Shown: positions 8,137-17,001, numbered from the stretch's first letter. The stretch is 64,000 nucleotides of DNA from Paenibacillus tianmuensis (GCF_900100345.1 NZ_FMTT01000001.1:124001-188000); one strand, 5' to 3'. Made by a program: numbers and translations. The notes: generated by a model from the letters alone, not told the origin.

Positions 8137-9207
8137 GTGCGCATACCGCGAAAAATGGAGCATGTTCATCATGCGCTCCGGCTTGGGCAAAGCGGCGAGC
8201 AGGGCTTCCGCGACATTAAGCTGGTCCATAATTGTCTCCCCGGTATTTCTTCGGAATCCATAGCATTGCATACCCGAATCGGCGAACTCCTATTGAGCTC
8301 GCCGATTGTTATTAATGCGATGACCGGAGGAGCCCGGGAGACCGAAGAAATTAACCGGGAGCTTGCCGTCGTCGCTCGAGAAACAGGGCTTGCTATGGCG
8401 GTAGGGTCGCAGATGGCGGCTATCAAAAACCCGGAGACGGCCGCAAGCTACCGTATCGTAAGAAAGATGAACCCGTACGGCGTCGTGTTTGGCAATCTGG
8501 GCAGCGAAGCGACGCTGGAGCAGGCGTTAAAAGCAGTAGATATGCTGCAAGCCGATGCGCTTCAAATCCACCTCAACGTGATGCAGGAGTTGATCATGCC
8601 CGAAGGGGACCGGGATTTCCGGGGAATGCTCGAACGAATCCGGACGATCGTCGAACGGGCGGGCGTCCCCGTTATCGTCAAGGAGGTCGGCTTCGGCATG
8701 GTGCGGGAAAGCGCCGAGAAGCTGATCTGCTGCGGGGTTGGAGGTATCGATGTCGGCGGATCGGGTGGCACCAATTTCGCCGCAATCGAGAACGCCCGGC
8801 GCGATCTTCCGATGGACTGGCTGAACGATTGGGGCTGCAAGACCAGCATCGCGCTGTTGGAAGTATTGGAGGCTAAACGTCGTATGAACCGGCCGGACGT
8901 GGCAGTCGTAGCGACGGGCGGCATTACAGGCGCGCTTGAGATTTGCAAAGCTTTAACGCTCGGAGCCTCCGCGGTCGGTATGGCCGGAGCTATGCTGCGA
9001 GTGCTGCGTACATCCGGGACCGAAGCATTGATTGGACAAATCACGTCATGGCATCACGAGCTCCGGCTGCTGATGACGGCGTTGGGCGCATCCCGAATTG
9101 AAGCTTTGCATGAGCTTCCGGTCGTCATTACATCGGAAACGGCAGAGTGGTGCTCAGTACGGGGAATAGATGTCTCTGTCTACGCAAGGCGATCGGGTTA
9201 TGCTTAA
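8137..9207 (+). CDS. fni: type 2 isopentenyl-diphosphate delta-isomerase
   Basis: Fni interconverts isopentenyl and dimethylallyl diphosphate with FMN and Mg2+. It supplies both units for the prenyl chains made by HepS/HepT further on in the window. The 356-residue product has the TIM-barrel features of the family: 'RKMEHVHHAL' at the N-terminus, 'VINAMTGG', 'LQIHLNVMQE', 'VKEVGFGM', 'DVGGSGGTNFA' for phosphate binding, and 'ATGGITGALEI'. The GTG start follows AGAGGA by seven bases. The gene follows ypfD as in Bacillus. Confidence 0.95.
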   Translation: MRIPRKMEHVHHALRLGQSGEQGFRDIKLVHNCLPGISSESIALHTRIGELLLSSPIVINAMTGGARETEEINRELAVVARETGLAMAVGSQMAAIKNPETAASYRIVRKMNPYGVVFGNLGSEATLEQALKAVDMLQADALQIHLNVMQELIMPEGDRDFRGMLERIRTIVERAGVPVIVKEVGFGMVRESAEKLICCGVGGIDVGGSGGTNFAAIENARRDLPMDWLNDWGCKTSIALLEVLEAKRRMNRPDVAVVATGGITGALEICKALTLGASAVGMAGAMLRVLRTSGTEALIGQITSWHHELRLLMTALGASRIEALHELPVVITSETAEWCSVRGIDVSVYARRSGYA

Positions 9208-9282
9208 GGATTGACTAAAACCAAATAAAGAAAGCCATACTAAGGAAAAAGAAGAACATGCTTTTTCTGCGGGTGAGAGCGA

Positions 9283-9921
9283 ATGAATGCGGGTTACGTG
9301 TCCTTATTGCTAATCGTCGTTGCGCTGATTTTGTTCGCGAGTGGCTGGAAGAACGTCATATTAAGAGGTATTACTCCTACGAGTCTACTTCTTTTTTTTA
9401 TGCTTTGGATATTGTTTATGCGGTGGGGCACGGACTGGGGCGGGATTCGGGTATACGGCTGCACGCTGCTGCTGCTGGCTGTTTCGCTCTGGGTCATATT
9501 CCGTACGCCAAGTTTTTTGTATCGGTTCCATTTGCTCTCCATCGCCCTGCTGCTCGGGTCGGTCTATTTCTTCCTGAGGGAGACGCTGCATCTGATGCCC
9601 GCAGTCATCTGGTTCAGCTCGGAATGGACCGTTGCCGCAAGCGTCGGTTTTTTGGCAGCGGCTCTGCTGCGTTGGCCCCCGCTGCAGATCGCAGGGCTAT
9701 CGCTCGGACTGCTGATCGGCGACGTTATGTCGGCCTTCGCGCACAGGGAACAGATGGCGATGACGCTCGGGCAAGTGGAGTTTCAAGACGCGTGGTGGCT
9801 GACGGTCTTTGCGGCCCGAGGTTGTTCTCTACTGCTGGAAGGGATGGTCGCTGGGAGCAAACTGGCATTTAAGCGTGCGTGGCAAAGGACTAGGGCGGAC
9901 AGTGAGCCGGAGAACGATTGA
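9283..9921 (+). CDS. yphA: YphA-like integral membrane protein
   Basis: The 212-residue product has six or so hydrophobic helices and almost no soluble part except a charged C-terminus. It fills the position of yphA between fni and the YIEGIA gene. The resemblance is by place, size and topology, not by motif, so the symbol is tentative. Function is unknown. The ATG follows GGTGAG at five bases. Confidence 0.6.
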   Translation: MNAGYVSLLLIVVALILFASGWKNVILRGITPTSLLLFFMLWILFMRWGTDWGGIRVYGCTLLLLAVSLWVIFRTPSFLYRFHLLSIALLLGSVYFFLRETLHLMPAVIWFSSEWTVAASVGFLAAALLRWPPLQIAGLSLGLLIGDVMSAFAHREQMAMTLGQVEFQDAWWLTVFAARGCSLLLEGMVAGSKLAFKRAWQRTRADSEPEND

Positions 9922-9964
9922 CAGATGGAAGCTGTCACCCTAGAAGGAAGGAGACGCGATCGAC

Positions 9965-10879
9965 GTGTGGGTTTGGCTGTTGGAGCAAAAATATACCGTA
10001 GGAATCATATTGGGCGTCATGTTCGGTGTATTGGCCCGGCTGACGATGCTGCGGACCGATTACCGGCAATATCCGACTTATCCTCACGGCAAAATTATTC
10101 ATCTTTCCTTGGGCGTCATCGCGGCGGGGCTTGGCTCGGTCGCCGTCCCTTCGCTGCTGGATAAGAACTATACGGCCATGACGTTCTTGGCTATGGCGGC
10201 GCAGCAGTTCCGGGACGTCCGCAATATGGAGCGCCAGACGCTGAGCAAGATCGACAGCCTGGAGCTCGTGCCGCGGGGAGCGACCTATATCGAAGGGATT
10301 GCGATGGTGTTTGAAGGCCGCAACTATTTGGTCATTTTTACCGCGTTCACTACGGCGTTCTTCGGCATCGTGTTCCCTTGGTATTGGGGGATTGTGGCCG
10401 GCATTGCCGCAATTCTGGTCACCAATATGTTTAAGACAGGTAAAACCTTGTCCCACATTGCAAATGTAAACATCGGTCAGGTGCGGCTGGACGGACCGAA
10501 TCTGTTCGTAGACGACATTTATATCATGAACGTAGGATTAAGCGATACGCAAAATGTCATCCGGAAAAAAGCCATCGGTATTGTGCTTGTGCCCAAAAAC
10601 AAAAATGCAAGGGTCACCTTGGCTAACCCCGGACAGCGACAGGCGCTGCTGCATGACGTGTCAACGATCATGGGCGTCCATCGCGACGAAGGCGAACCGG
10701 CGCTCGTTCCGTTGGCCAAGCTGGATATGAATGACGGGCGGCTGGCGGTGCTGCTGCTTCCGCAGGAGCAAGATCCGGAGAAAGCCCGGCAAGTCGCGAT
10801 GAACTCGCCGGTGCTGGAAAGCGCAGTGCGGATGCCGAGCGAAGCGCATGTGCAAAACGGCGGAAAAGCGGGAGGATAG
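9965..10879 (+). CDS. YIEGIA family membrane protein (YphB-like)
   Basis: The protein contains the exact string 'YIEGIA' (about residues 100-105) that gives the family its name. It has about four membrane helices in the first 165 residues and a soluble alpha/beta C-terminal half (about 165-304). The family is found in spore formers; I know no biochemical activity. The GTG start lies 11 bases after GGAAGGAG; no better start is visible. The next gene, six bases on, encodes the small protein named in databases as the capping partner of YIEGIA, so the two are likely co-translated and act together. Confidence 0.8.
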   Translation: MWVWLLEQKYTVGIILGVMFGVLARLTMLRTDYRQYPTYPHGKIIHLSLGVIAAGLGSVAVPSLLDKNYTAMTFLAMAAQQFRDVRNMERQTLSKIDSLELVPRGATYIEGIAMVFEGRNYLVIFTAFTTAFFGIVFPWYWGIVAGIAAILVTNMFKTGKTLSHIANVNIGQVRLDGPNLFVDDIYIMNVGLSDTQNVIRKKAIGIVLVPKNKNARVTLANPGQRQALLHDVSTIMGVHRDEGEPALVPLAKLDMNDGRLAVLLLPQEQDPEKARQVAMNSPVLESAVRMPSEAHVQNGGKAGG

Positions 10880-10884
10880 CGCTT

Positions 10885-11067
10885 ATGGGACAAATTATGG
10901 CGGTAGTGGCTACAGAAGCAAACCGGCAAACGGTGGCGGGCGGAGCTCCCATCTTTATCGCGGATGATGCAAATCATCAGCAGCAAGTAGCCTTTAAGCT
11001 GGAAAAAATTTTAGATTCTGCGGCTCACGATTTGGAGAACGGGATCGTTATTTTAGTGAAGCATTAA
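10885..11067 (+). CDS. capping complex subunit for YIEGIA
   Basis: This 60-residue soluble protein starts 'MGQIMAVVATEANRQ' and ends 'GIVILVKH'. It fits the small family that always accompanies YIEGIA proteins. Only five bases separate it from the upstream gene, and its ribosome-binding site (GGGAGG) lies inside the end of that gene. Function is not established as far as I know; a structural role in a membrane complex is suggested by the family name only. Confidence 0.7.
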   Translation: MGQIMAVVATEANRQTVAGGAPIFIADDANHQQQVAFKLEKILDSAAHDLENGIVILVKH

Positions 11068-11100
11068 CGGTTGGAAGGCTACCCGCTAACGTTTCGTTCA

Positions 11101-11129
11101 TTTACTTGTGAATTCGATTTTGATATAAT
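11101..11129 (+). promoter_or_regulatory. promoter and structured leader of der
   Basis: TTTACT (11101-11106), 17 bases, TATAAT (11124-11129) with extended TGA. The leader holds two hairpins: CAAGCCT/AGGCTTG (about 11140-11160), and CCCTTGGCC pairing with GGCAAAGGG (about 11176-11201, one mismatch), just before the der ribosome-binding site. Neither has a T-run, so they look like stability or translation elements. Confidence 0.55.
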
Positions 11130-11245
11130 ATCAGAGCTTGCAAGCCTTGAAAACAGGCTTGTCTTTGTACATAACGTCCCTTGGCCGAACGGGCAAAGGG
11201 AGACATGAAGCAACATTGCGGTAGTCGAAGAAGGGAATGAAGTGC

Positions 11246-12568
11246 ATGGCAAGACCAATCATAGCGATTGTCGGCCGTCCTAATGTGGGCAAATCTACGG
11301 TATTTAACCGTATTATCGGCGATAAGCTGGCTATTGTGGAAGATAAACCGGGGGTTACCCGGGATCGGCTGTACGGCAGAGGAGAGTGGCTGGACACCGA
11401 GTTCAGCGTCATCGACACCGGCGGGATTGAGATCGACGGGGAAGATCAGATCATGAAGTCCGTACGCGTTCAAGCGGAGCTTGCCATCGAGGAAGCGGAC
11501 GTCATCGTGTTTATGGTGGATGCCAAAGCGGGCATTACGTCGGCAGACAGCGAAGTCGCAGAAATGCTGTTCCGGGCGAAAAAGCCGGTTATCGTTGCCG
11601 TCAACAAAGTGGATAATTTGAAGCGGATGGACGATATTTACGAGTTCTACAGCCTCGGCTTCAGCGAAGTCGTCGGCATCTCCGGCTCTCACGGCACGGG
11701 AATCGGCGACCTGCTTGATGAGGTGATCAAGCATTTTCCGGACAAGAGCGAGGAAGAGTACGGCGAGGATGTGATCAAGGTTGCTTTGATCGGCCGACCG
11801 AACGTCGGGAAATCGTCGCTCGTTAACGCCATCTTGGGTGAAGAGCGCGTCATCGTCAGCAATGTCGCCGGGACGACGCGTGACGCGATCGATACGCCTT
11901 TTGAGAAGGATGGACAAAAGTACGTCATCATCGACACGGCAGGGATGCGCAAGCGCGGCAAAGTATACGAGACGACGGAGAAGTACAGCGTCATGCGCGC
12001 CATGAAGGCGATCGAGCGGGCGGACGTCGTGCTGGTCGTCATCGATGGCGAGGAAGGCATTATCGAGCAGGATAAGCATGTCGCCGGGTACGCGCACGAG
12101 GCGGGCAAAGCAGCGATCTTCGTTGTGAACAAATGGGATATCGTGGAAAAAGATGATAAAACGATGCATCAGTTCGAGCAAAAAATCCGCGACCATTTTT
12201 TGTTTATGACCTATGCTCCCGTCGTGTTTTTGTCGGCTAAGACGAAGCAGCGGTTGCAGAAGCTGTTCCCGGTCGTGACCAATGTGGCCGAGCAGCATGC
12301 GGCGCGCGTGGCGACGCATGTGCTGAACGACGTCGTGTCCGATGCCGTGGCCATCAACCCGCCGCCGACGGATAAAGGGAAACGGCTACGTATCAATTAT
12401 GCGACGCAGGTGGCGGTCAAGCCTCCGACCATCGTTTTCTTCGTCAACGATCCGGAGCTGATGCATTTCTCCTATCAGAGATATTTGGAAAATAAAATTC
12501 GCGGCGCATTCGGTTTCGAGGGAACGCCTCTGCGCATGTTCACGCGTCGCAAATCGGACGACGAATAG
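11246..12568 (+). CDS. der: ribosome biogenesis GTPase Der (EngA)
   Basis: Der is an essential double GTPase for 50S subunit assembly. The 440-residue product has two tandem G domains, each with a full P-loop 'GRPNVGKS' (about residues 9-16 and 183-190), DxxG switch motifs ('DTGG' and 'DTAG') and N-K-x-D specificity motifs ('NKVD', 'NKWD'). A KH-like C-terminal domain (about 355-440) follows. The ATG at 11246 is nine bases after AAGGGA; an in-frame ATG at 11237 abuts that site. Order der-plsY-gpsA is conserved in Bacillota. Confidence 0.97.
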   Translation: MARPIIAIVGRPNVGKSTVFNRIIGDKLAIVEDKPGVTRDRLYGRGEWLDTEFSVIDTGGIEIDGEDQIMKSVRVQAELAIEEADVIVFMVDAKAGITSADSEVAEMLFRAKKPVIVAVNKVDNLKRMDDIYEFYSLGFSEVVGISGSHGTGIGDLLDEVIKHFPDKSEEEYGEDVIKVALIGRPNVGKSSLVNAILGEERVIVSNVAGTTRDAIDTPFEKDGQKYVIIDTAGMRKRGKVYETTEKYSVMRAMKAIERADVVLVVIDGEEGIIEQDKHVAGYAHEAGKAAIFVVNKWDIVEKDDKTMHQFEQKIRDHFLFMTYAPVVFLSAKTKQRLQKLFPVVTNVAEQHAARVATHVLNDVVSDAVAINPPPTDKGKRLRINYATQVAVKPPTIVFFVNDPELMHFSYQRYLENKIRGAFGFEGTPLRMFTRRKSDDE

Positions 12569-12580
12569 GAGAGAACCGCG

Positions 12581-13180
12581 GTGACTAGTTTGCTCTCACT
12601 TTTGATCGGTTATTTGATCGGCTCGATCAGCTTCAGTTATTTGGCAGGCAAACTGCTGAAAGGCATCGATATACGCGAACACGGAAGCGGGAACGCGGGG
12701 GCGACGAATACGCTGCGGGTGCTCGGCAAAGGGCCGGGCATCGCAGTGCTTCTTTTGGATGTATTGAAGGGCGTGGCGGCCGTCTGGATCGGCACGTGGC
12801 TGAGCGGGAGCGAACCGCTGTTTGAAGTGCTTGCGGGGATCAGCGTCATCGTCGGGCACAACTGGCCCGTGTTTTTCGGGTTTCGGGGAGGCAAGGGCAT
12901 TGCCACGACGATCGGAGTGATGCTGACGCTTGCCTTTTTGCCTGCGCTTATCGCTGGGATTGTTGCTATTGTTTCTATTGCTATTACGCGTTACGTTTCT
13001 CTGGGATCTCTATTGTTTACCGCACTTTTGCCGATCATGATCTGGTTTATGGCCGGTTCCCGGGAAGTTTTCGCGCTTAGCTTGCTTCTATTCGTATTCG
13101 CTTGGGTCAAGCACCGGAGCAATATCGTGAAGCTGTTAAAAGGACAAGAGAACAAGCTTGGTGCCAAAAAACAAGTTTGA
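12581..13180 (+). CDS. plsY: glycerol-3-phosphate acyltransferase PlsY
   Basis: PlsY acylates glycerol-3-phosphate from acyl phosphate, the first step of phospholipid synthesis in Gram-positives. The 199-residue membrane protein has the two family loops: 'GSGNAGATNTLRVLG' (about residues 35-49) and 'GFRGGKGIATTIG' (about 101-113). It has five hydrophobic segments. The GTG start follows AGGAGAG by seven bases and lies 12 bases after der. Its product goes to PlsC (6.2 kb) and its substrate comes from GpsA, encoded next. Confidence 0.96.
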   Translation: MTSLLSLLIGYLIGSISFSYLAGKLLKGIDIREHGSGNAGATNTLRVLGKGPGIAVLLLDVLKGVAAVWIGTWLSGSEPLFEVLAGISVIVGHNWPVFFGFRGGKGIATTIGVMLTLAFLPALIAGIVAIVSIAITRYVSLGSLLFTALLPIMIWFMAGSREVFALSLLLFVFAWVKHRSNIVKLLKGQENKLGAKKQV

Positions 13181-13204
13181 CGAAATAAACGGAGGTGTTC
13201 GTTT

Positions 13205-14254
13205 ATGCCGATTTCCGGTAAAACCGCCGTGTTGGTAGCGGGAAGTTGGGGAACAGCCATTGCCTCGGTGCTGGCGGATAACGGCCGCGATGTGCTGCTG
13301 TGGTCCCGCAACCGCGACCAGGTACGGGAGATTAACGAGGAGCACCGCAACAGCCGATTTTTGCCCGAGGTTTTGTTGTCTTCGCGGATTCGGGCGACCG
13401 ATTCGATGGAAGAAGCCGTGAAAGATGCGGAAGCCGTCGTGGTTGTAGCGCCGTCCTCGGCCATGCGGGATATCGCCGGTCAGCTTAAACCGCATTTGAG
13501 CCCTGATTCGCTCCTGGTCCACGCAACCAAAGGGTTCGAGGCCGGAAGCTTAAAGCGCATGAGCGAAGTGCTGGCGGAAGAACTGACATCCTACGATTCG
13601 AACCGGCTGGTCGTGCTGTCCGGGCCAAGCCATGCGGAAGAGGTCATCCGGCAATGCCCGACTACGGTCGTCGTTGCTTCGCTGGACAAAGAAGCCGCCG
13701 AGCAGGCGCAGGATTTGTTGATCAATTCGTATTTTCGCGTATATACAAACCCCGACGTCATTGGTGTCGAGGTTTGCGGCGCGCTCAAAAATATTATTGC
13801 GCTCGGAGCAGGTCTCAGCGATGGGTTGGACTTCGGAGATAACGCCAAAGCGGCTCTGCTTACCCGGGGACTGGCCGAAATCGCCAGACTTGGGACGGCG
13901 ATGGGGGCGAGTCCGTTAACGTTCGCGGGGTTGGCCGGAATCGGAGATTTGGTGGTTACGTGCACGAGCAGGCACAGCCGCAACTGGCGGGCCGGATCGA
14001 TGCTGGCACAGGGATATTCGCTGGAAGAGGTGCTTCAGCGGATGGGAATGGTTGTAGAAGGCGTCAAAACGACGCAGGCCGCCTATCAGTTGTCCCAGCA
14101 CTATAAGATTTCCATGCCGATTACGGAACAGCTGTACCACGTCCTGTTTAACGGGAAAAACCCGAAAACGGCCGTAGAGCATTTGATGGGACGGGGGCCC
14201 CGGCACGAAACCGAAGAAATCGCCGACGATTCTCAAAACGGTTGGCTTCGTTAA
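13205..14254 (+). CDS. gpsA: NAD(P)H-dependent glycerol-3-phosphate dehydrogenase
   Basis: GpsA reduces dihydroxyacetone phosphate to glycerol-3-phosphate for lipid synthesis. The 349-residue product has a Rossmann domain (1-190) and a helical substrate domain, with 'GPSHAEE', 'GALKNIIALGAGLSDGL' and 'GLAGIGDLVVTCTSRHSRN'. The nucleotide motif reads 'VAGSWGTA' (residues 11-18), with Val11 where the family usually has the first Gly of GxGxxG. The ATG lies seven bases after GGAGGTG. It forms an operon with plsY (24-base gap). Confidence 0.96.
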   Translation: MPISGKTAVLVAGSWGTAIASVLADNGRDVLLWSRNRDQVREINEEHRNSRFLPEVLLSSRIRATDSMEEAVKDAEAVVVVAPSSAMRDIAGQLKPHLSPDSLLVHATKGFEAGSLKRMSEVLAEELTSYDSNRLVVLSGPSHAEEVIRQCPTTVVVASLDKEAAEQAQDLLINSYFRVYTNPDVIGVEVCGALKNIIALGAGLSDGLDFGDNAKAALLTRGLAEIARLGTAMGASPLTFAGLAGIGDLVVTCTSRHSRNWRAGSMLAQGYSLEEVLQRMGMVVEGVKTTQAAYQLSQHYKISMPITEQLYHVLFNGKNPKTAVEHLMGRGPRHETEEIADDSQNGWLR

Positions 14255-14336
14255 GGCAAGCGCCTATACCGAAGGCAACTTTTCCACATATACTACCTCA
14301 GGCTTTATTGCATAACCAGTCTGGGGAGGGACGACG

Positions 14337-14615
14337 ATGGCAGATAATAACATGCCGAAAGACGTGCTCAATGTGGTTAAGAAAAAAACCGGCAAAAGCG
14401 TCTCCGAGAAAGATATATACAAGCTTGCGAGCGGGGTAAAGCCGTCCACGCTGCAGAGCGATACGCAGCTGCGGCAGCTGATTAAGCAAGTTGCGGGCCT
14501 TGTGAATGTTCCCGTTTCGGATCAAACGACGAAAGAGCTGATCCAAGCCATTAAAAGCAGCAAAGTGAGTACGGACAATTTGGAACAGCTCATGAAGATG
14601 ATCATGAAGAAGTAA
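14337..14615 (+). CDS. stage VI sporulation protein F-like protein
   Basis: The 92-residue protein is helical, Lys-rich and Gln-rich, with no membrane segment. It resembles the SpoVIF family, which acts in late spore coat assembly in Bacillus. In B. subtilis yphE follows gpsA; here this gene is inserted before the yphE-like gene. The ATG follows GGGAGGG by about eight bases. Assignment rests on length, composition and the 'VLNVVKKKTGKSVSEKDI' N-terminal part, and is moderate. Expression late in the mother cell would be expected. Confidence 0.6.
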   Translation: MADNNMPKDVLNVVKKKTGKSVSEKDIYKLASGVKPSTLQSDTQLRQLIKQVAGLVNVPVSDQTTKELIQAIKSSKVSTDNLEQLMKMIMKK

Positions 14616-14728
14616 AGTGACATTTTTAACAGTTTTATGGCATGAGCCGCCTGTCAAGCGCGCTTATGCTTTTTTTGTGTTATGATGGAGTCAATTACGT
14701 TACCATGCTAGGGGATGGAAAAACTATT

Positions 14729-14908
14729 ATGTCACCGTTGGACAAAATGTGGGCATCTTTTATTGCGATCGGTCTCATGGTTCTTGCTTCGCTGCTGATC
14801 ACGTTTGCGAGAAATAAAACGACGGGCATCATCCGGTTTGTGCTGTCTCTGGTCGCGTTCCTGATGTTTATTCCGATCTTTATTTATATGGTCGTATCCC
14901 TATTGTAA
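14729..14908 (+). CDS. yphE: DUF2768 family small membrane protein (YphE-like)
   Basis: The 59-residue product consists of two membrane helices (about 6-27 and 35-57) joined by the charged turn 'ARNKTTG'. Size, topology and place near gpsA match YphE of B. subtilis. The ATG at 14729 is chosen; an upstream in-frame ATG at 14705 would add eight residues but has no better site. Function unknown; the family is linked to spore formers. Confidence 0.65.
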   Translation: MSPLDKMWASFIAIGLMVLASLLITFARNKTTGIIRFVLSLVAFLMFIPIFIYMVVSLL

Positions 14909-14923
14909 GGAGTTTGGCAGCTC

Positions 14924-15217
14924 ATGATAATTTTAAAAGGACGCAGAGTAACGAAATCGATCGAACCGGTGACGGAGTTCACAATCTTGGATTTGGCGCT
15001 GAAGGCGGAAATGGACTGGGGGTTCTCCTGTATGCGGGGCACCTGCTCGCGCTGCCGCTGTCAAGTAAGCGAGGGGATGGAGCATTTGAACGCTCCGACG
15101 GACGAGGAGCTGGACAATTTGGAGCCGGAAGAGCTGGAGCAAGGCTTTCGGTTAGGCTGTCAGGCGAAAGTAAAAAGCGAGGGCGCGATTGCCGTTGCGC
15201 ATAAGCCTTATTTTTGA
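14924..15217 (+). CDS. 2Fe-2S ferredoxin, plant-type spacing
   Basis: The 97-residue protein has the C-x4-C-x2-C cluster motif (C36, C41, C44) and the distant fourth ligand C79 in 'RLGCQAK', as in plant-type [2Fe-2S] ferredoxins. An extra Cys46 follows the motif. An acidic patch (60-73) could be a partner-docking face. It is a cytosolic electron carrier; partner unknown. The ATG lies 11 bases after AAGGAG. A second ferredoxin with different spacing is two genes downstream. Confidence 0.88.
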   Translation: MIILKGRRVTKSIEPVTEFTILDLALKAEMDWGFSCMRGTCSRCRCQVSEGMEHLNAPTDEELDNLEPEELEQGFRLGCQAKVKSEGAIAVAHKPYF

Positions 15218-15244
15218 CTATTTTGTTTAGCATAGGATGATAAA

Positions 15245-15859
15245 ATGAATACTCTACAACTTGGCATGGTACCGGAACCGCTCAAGGCGATTTTTTCCGA
15301 GCTTGCCTTACATACAAGGGAATCTGGCTCCATTTGGTTGGTCGGCGGCAGCACCGGACTGCTGCTGCAAGGCGTGGAGCTTAACGCGCTTCCCAGGGAC
15401 TTGGATTTATACGCTGACCGGCGCGATGCGGAGGCTTTGCATATGGCGCTCCGGCAGTTCGCGACTGACGATCAGATGGGGAGTGAAACGCCCATTTACC
15501 GGTCGATTCTCAGCCATTATGAGATGAACGCCGTCAAGGTGGAACTGGTCGGGGCTTTCGAGGTACGGGCAATGGACAGCGAATATCGCGTGGAAGCCGA
15601 GTATTTGGCGCGGACACATGCGCTTGCTGTTTCGTATGGCGAAGGAGAGACCGTCCGGTTAATGCCGCTGGCCCACGAACTGGTATTTAACGTGCTGAGG
15701 GATCGCCCGGACCGTTACGAAGCGATTGCAAGGGTGTGCCGAGTCCGGGAGTTGGAGCGTCATAGGCTGGTTCTCGATGATTTGATTGCCCGCAACCGTT
15801 TCAGCGGGGAGCTCGCCGACAGGCTGCGTACGCTGCTCGACCCGAAAGCGACTAGTTAA
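15245..15859 (+). CDS. nucleotidyltransferase-fold protein
   Basis: The 204-residue product has a minimal nucleotidyltransferase signature: 'WLVGGSTGLLLQG' (G-S type motif, about residues 30-42) followed by 'PRDLDLYAD' with the paired Asp residues of the metal site (about 50-58). A third acidic residue is plausible near 'VKVELVG' (Glu about 100). The remainder is helical. Such folds occur in MNT/AbiEii-type antitoxin systems and in housekeeping enzymes. No toxin partner is next to it. It sits between two ferredoxin genes with short gaps, so co-transcription is likely. Function is not known. Confidence 0.6.
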   Translation: MNTLQLGMVPEPLKAIFSELALHTRESGSIWLVGGSTGLLLQGVELNALPRDLDLYADRRDAEALHMALRQFATDDQMGSETPIYRSILSHYEMNAVKVELVGAFEVRAMDSEYRVEAEYLARTHALAVSYGEGETVRLMPLAHELVFNVLRDRPDRYEAIARVCRVRELERHRLVLDDLIARNRFSGELADRLRTLLDPKATS

Positions 15860-15875
15860 CGGAAGGAGAGCGCAT

Positions 15876-16217
15876 ATGGCCGCGAAAGTTACTTTTTTAC
15901 CCGACAACAAAACGTTGGAAGCAAGACCGGGCACGACACTTCTGGACGCGGCACGGCGCGCCCGCGTGCATATCCGTACCCGGTGCGGGGGCAAGGCGGC
16001 TTGTCTGATGTGCAAGGTTCGCGTGACGGAGAACGCCGGCACCGGGCTGGCCGGGCCGAACCGCAACGAGGCGCTGAAGCTTGGCGGCTTGCAGCAGGAC
16101 GGCTATCGTCTCGCCTGCCAGGCGAAAATCACCGGGCCTGTTACGGTGCTCGTGCCGGAGGATCCGTTGAAGAGTGCTATACGCAAGCAGTTGGAGAAGC
16201 AGGAGGAGGAATGGTGA
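15876..16217 (+). CDS. 2Fe-2S ferredoxin, adrenodoxin-type spacing
   Basis: The 113-residue protein has C-x5-C-x2-C (C37, C43, C46) and a fourth ligand C81 in 'RLACQAK'. The x5 spacing is that of adrenodoxin-type clusters, unlike the x4 of the ferredoxin at 14924. The surface is basic (many Arg and Lys) where the other is acidic. It ends with a Glu-rich tail whose codons AGGAGGAGG double as the ribosome-binding site of the next gene. The ATG follows GGAAGGAG by seven bases. Electron-transfer partner unknown. Confidence 0.86.
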   Translation: MAAKVTFLPDNKTLEARPGTTLLDAARRARVHIRTRCGGKAACLMCKVRVTENAGTGLAGPNRNEALKLGGLQQDGYRLACQAKITGPVTVLVPEDPLKSAIRKQLEKQEEEW

Positions 16218-16942
16218 TGAAGCGTTGGTTGCAGGCGGCGTCTTTGCTGCTGGTCTGCACGCTGCTCGGCGGCTGCATGTATCCGAAGGAGATGCGCAAG
16301 GAAAGCCAGATTGCGAGTGGCGAGTATGTGATCGTCGTTCAGAACGCGATCGATCAATTTAAGGCAAAAACCGGCGTGCTGCCGATCAAAAACTTCGAGG
16401 CGACCACGCCGCTATATGAACAGAATCCGATCGATTTCAAAAAGCTGAAAGGGCGTTACCTTAGCGAAGTGCCGGCCAATGCGTTCGAGAACGGCGGGAC
16501 GGCGACCTACGTCCTGATCGATGCGGAGACGAAGCCGACGGTCAAGATGATGGATCTGCCTTCGTTCCAGCAAACGGTCGAACTGCAGCAGGAGGTGGAC
16601 CGTTACAAGTCGAAGACGGGCACGCTGCCGACAGGGGAGCCGGTCGCTCCCGGCTTTTTCGCCATTGATTATGCCAAGCTGAACCGGAAGCCTCTGGAAG
16701 TGACCAGCATGTATACGCGCTCGGTAAAGCTTCCTTTTCTGATGAGCGAAGCGGGTCAGGTCGCCATCGATTACGCGCCTGAATTGATGCGGCTTATCGA
16801 TAAGAAGCAGCTTCAAAGCCGTCTTGACGCAAAGCAGGATTTGCGCGCGCTGCTTGTTCAGGAATCGTATTTCGTTCCTGCACGCTCGTTTGCTTATATG
16901 TGGAAAGACAATAAACCGCTTCCCGTCCCGGAATCATTCTGA
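16217..16942 (+). CDS. lipoprotein, YphF-like
   Basis: A lipoprotein signal peptide ends in 'LLGGC' (Cys at about residue 20), so the mature protein should be anchored to the outer face of the membrane. The 241-residue product has no recognised catalytic motif. Size, lipobox and position just before spoIVA match B. subtilis YphF. The ATG shares its first base with the stop codon of the upstream ferredoxin. A strong terminator follows. Confidence 0.7.
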   Translation: MKRWLQAASLLLVCTLLGGCMYPKEMRKESQIASGEYVIVVQNAIDQFKAKTGVLPIKNFEATTPLYEQNPIDFKKLKGRYLSEVPANAFENGGTATYVLIDAETKPTVKMMDLPSFQQTVELQQEVDRYKSKTGTLPTGEPVAPGFFAIDYAKLNRKPLEVTSMYTRSVKLPFLMSEAGQVAIDYAPELMRLIDKKQLQSRLDAKQDLRALLVQESYFVPARSFAYMWKDNKPLPVPESF

Positions 16943-16948
16943 ACCTAA

Positions 16949-16989
16949 CCTCTATCAACCTTCCAGCCAAGGTGATAGAGGTTTTTTTC
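16949..16989 (+). terminator. intrinsic terminator before spoIVA
   Basis: A 13-bp stem (CCTCTATCA-A-CCTT with AAGGTGATAGAGG, one bulged A), followed by seven T residues. It insulates spoIVA from the upstream operon. Confidence 0.92.
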
Positions 16990-17001
16990 TTGTCATAGCT
17001 A

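Noticed and set aside
15245-15859. Toxin-antitoxin system around the nucleotidyltransferase
   Set aside because: No toxin or HEPN-type partner gene is adjacent; both neighbours are ferredoxins.
15983-16942. Long + strand frame starting inside the second ferredoxin gene
   Set aside because: Only the part from 16217 has a ribosome-binding site and a lipoprotein signal; the upstream part is out-of-frame ferredoxin sequence.
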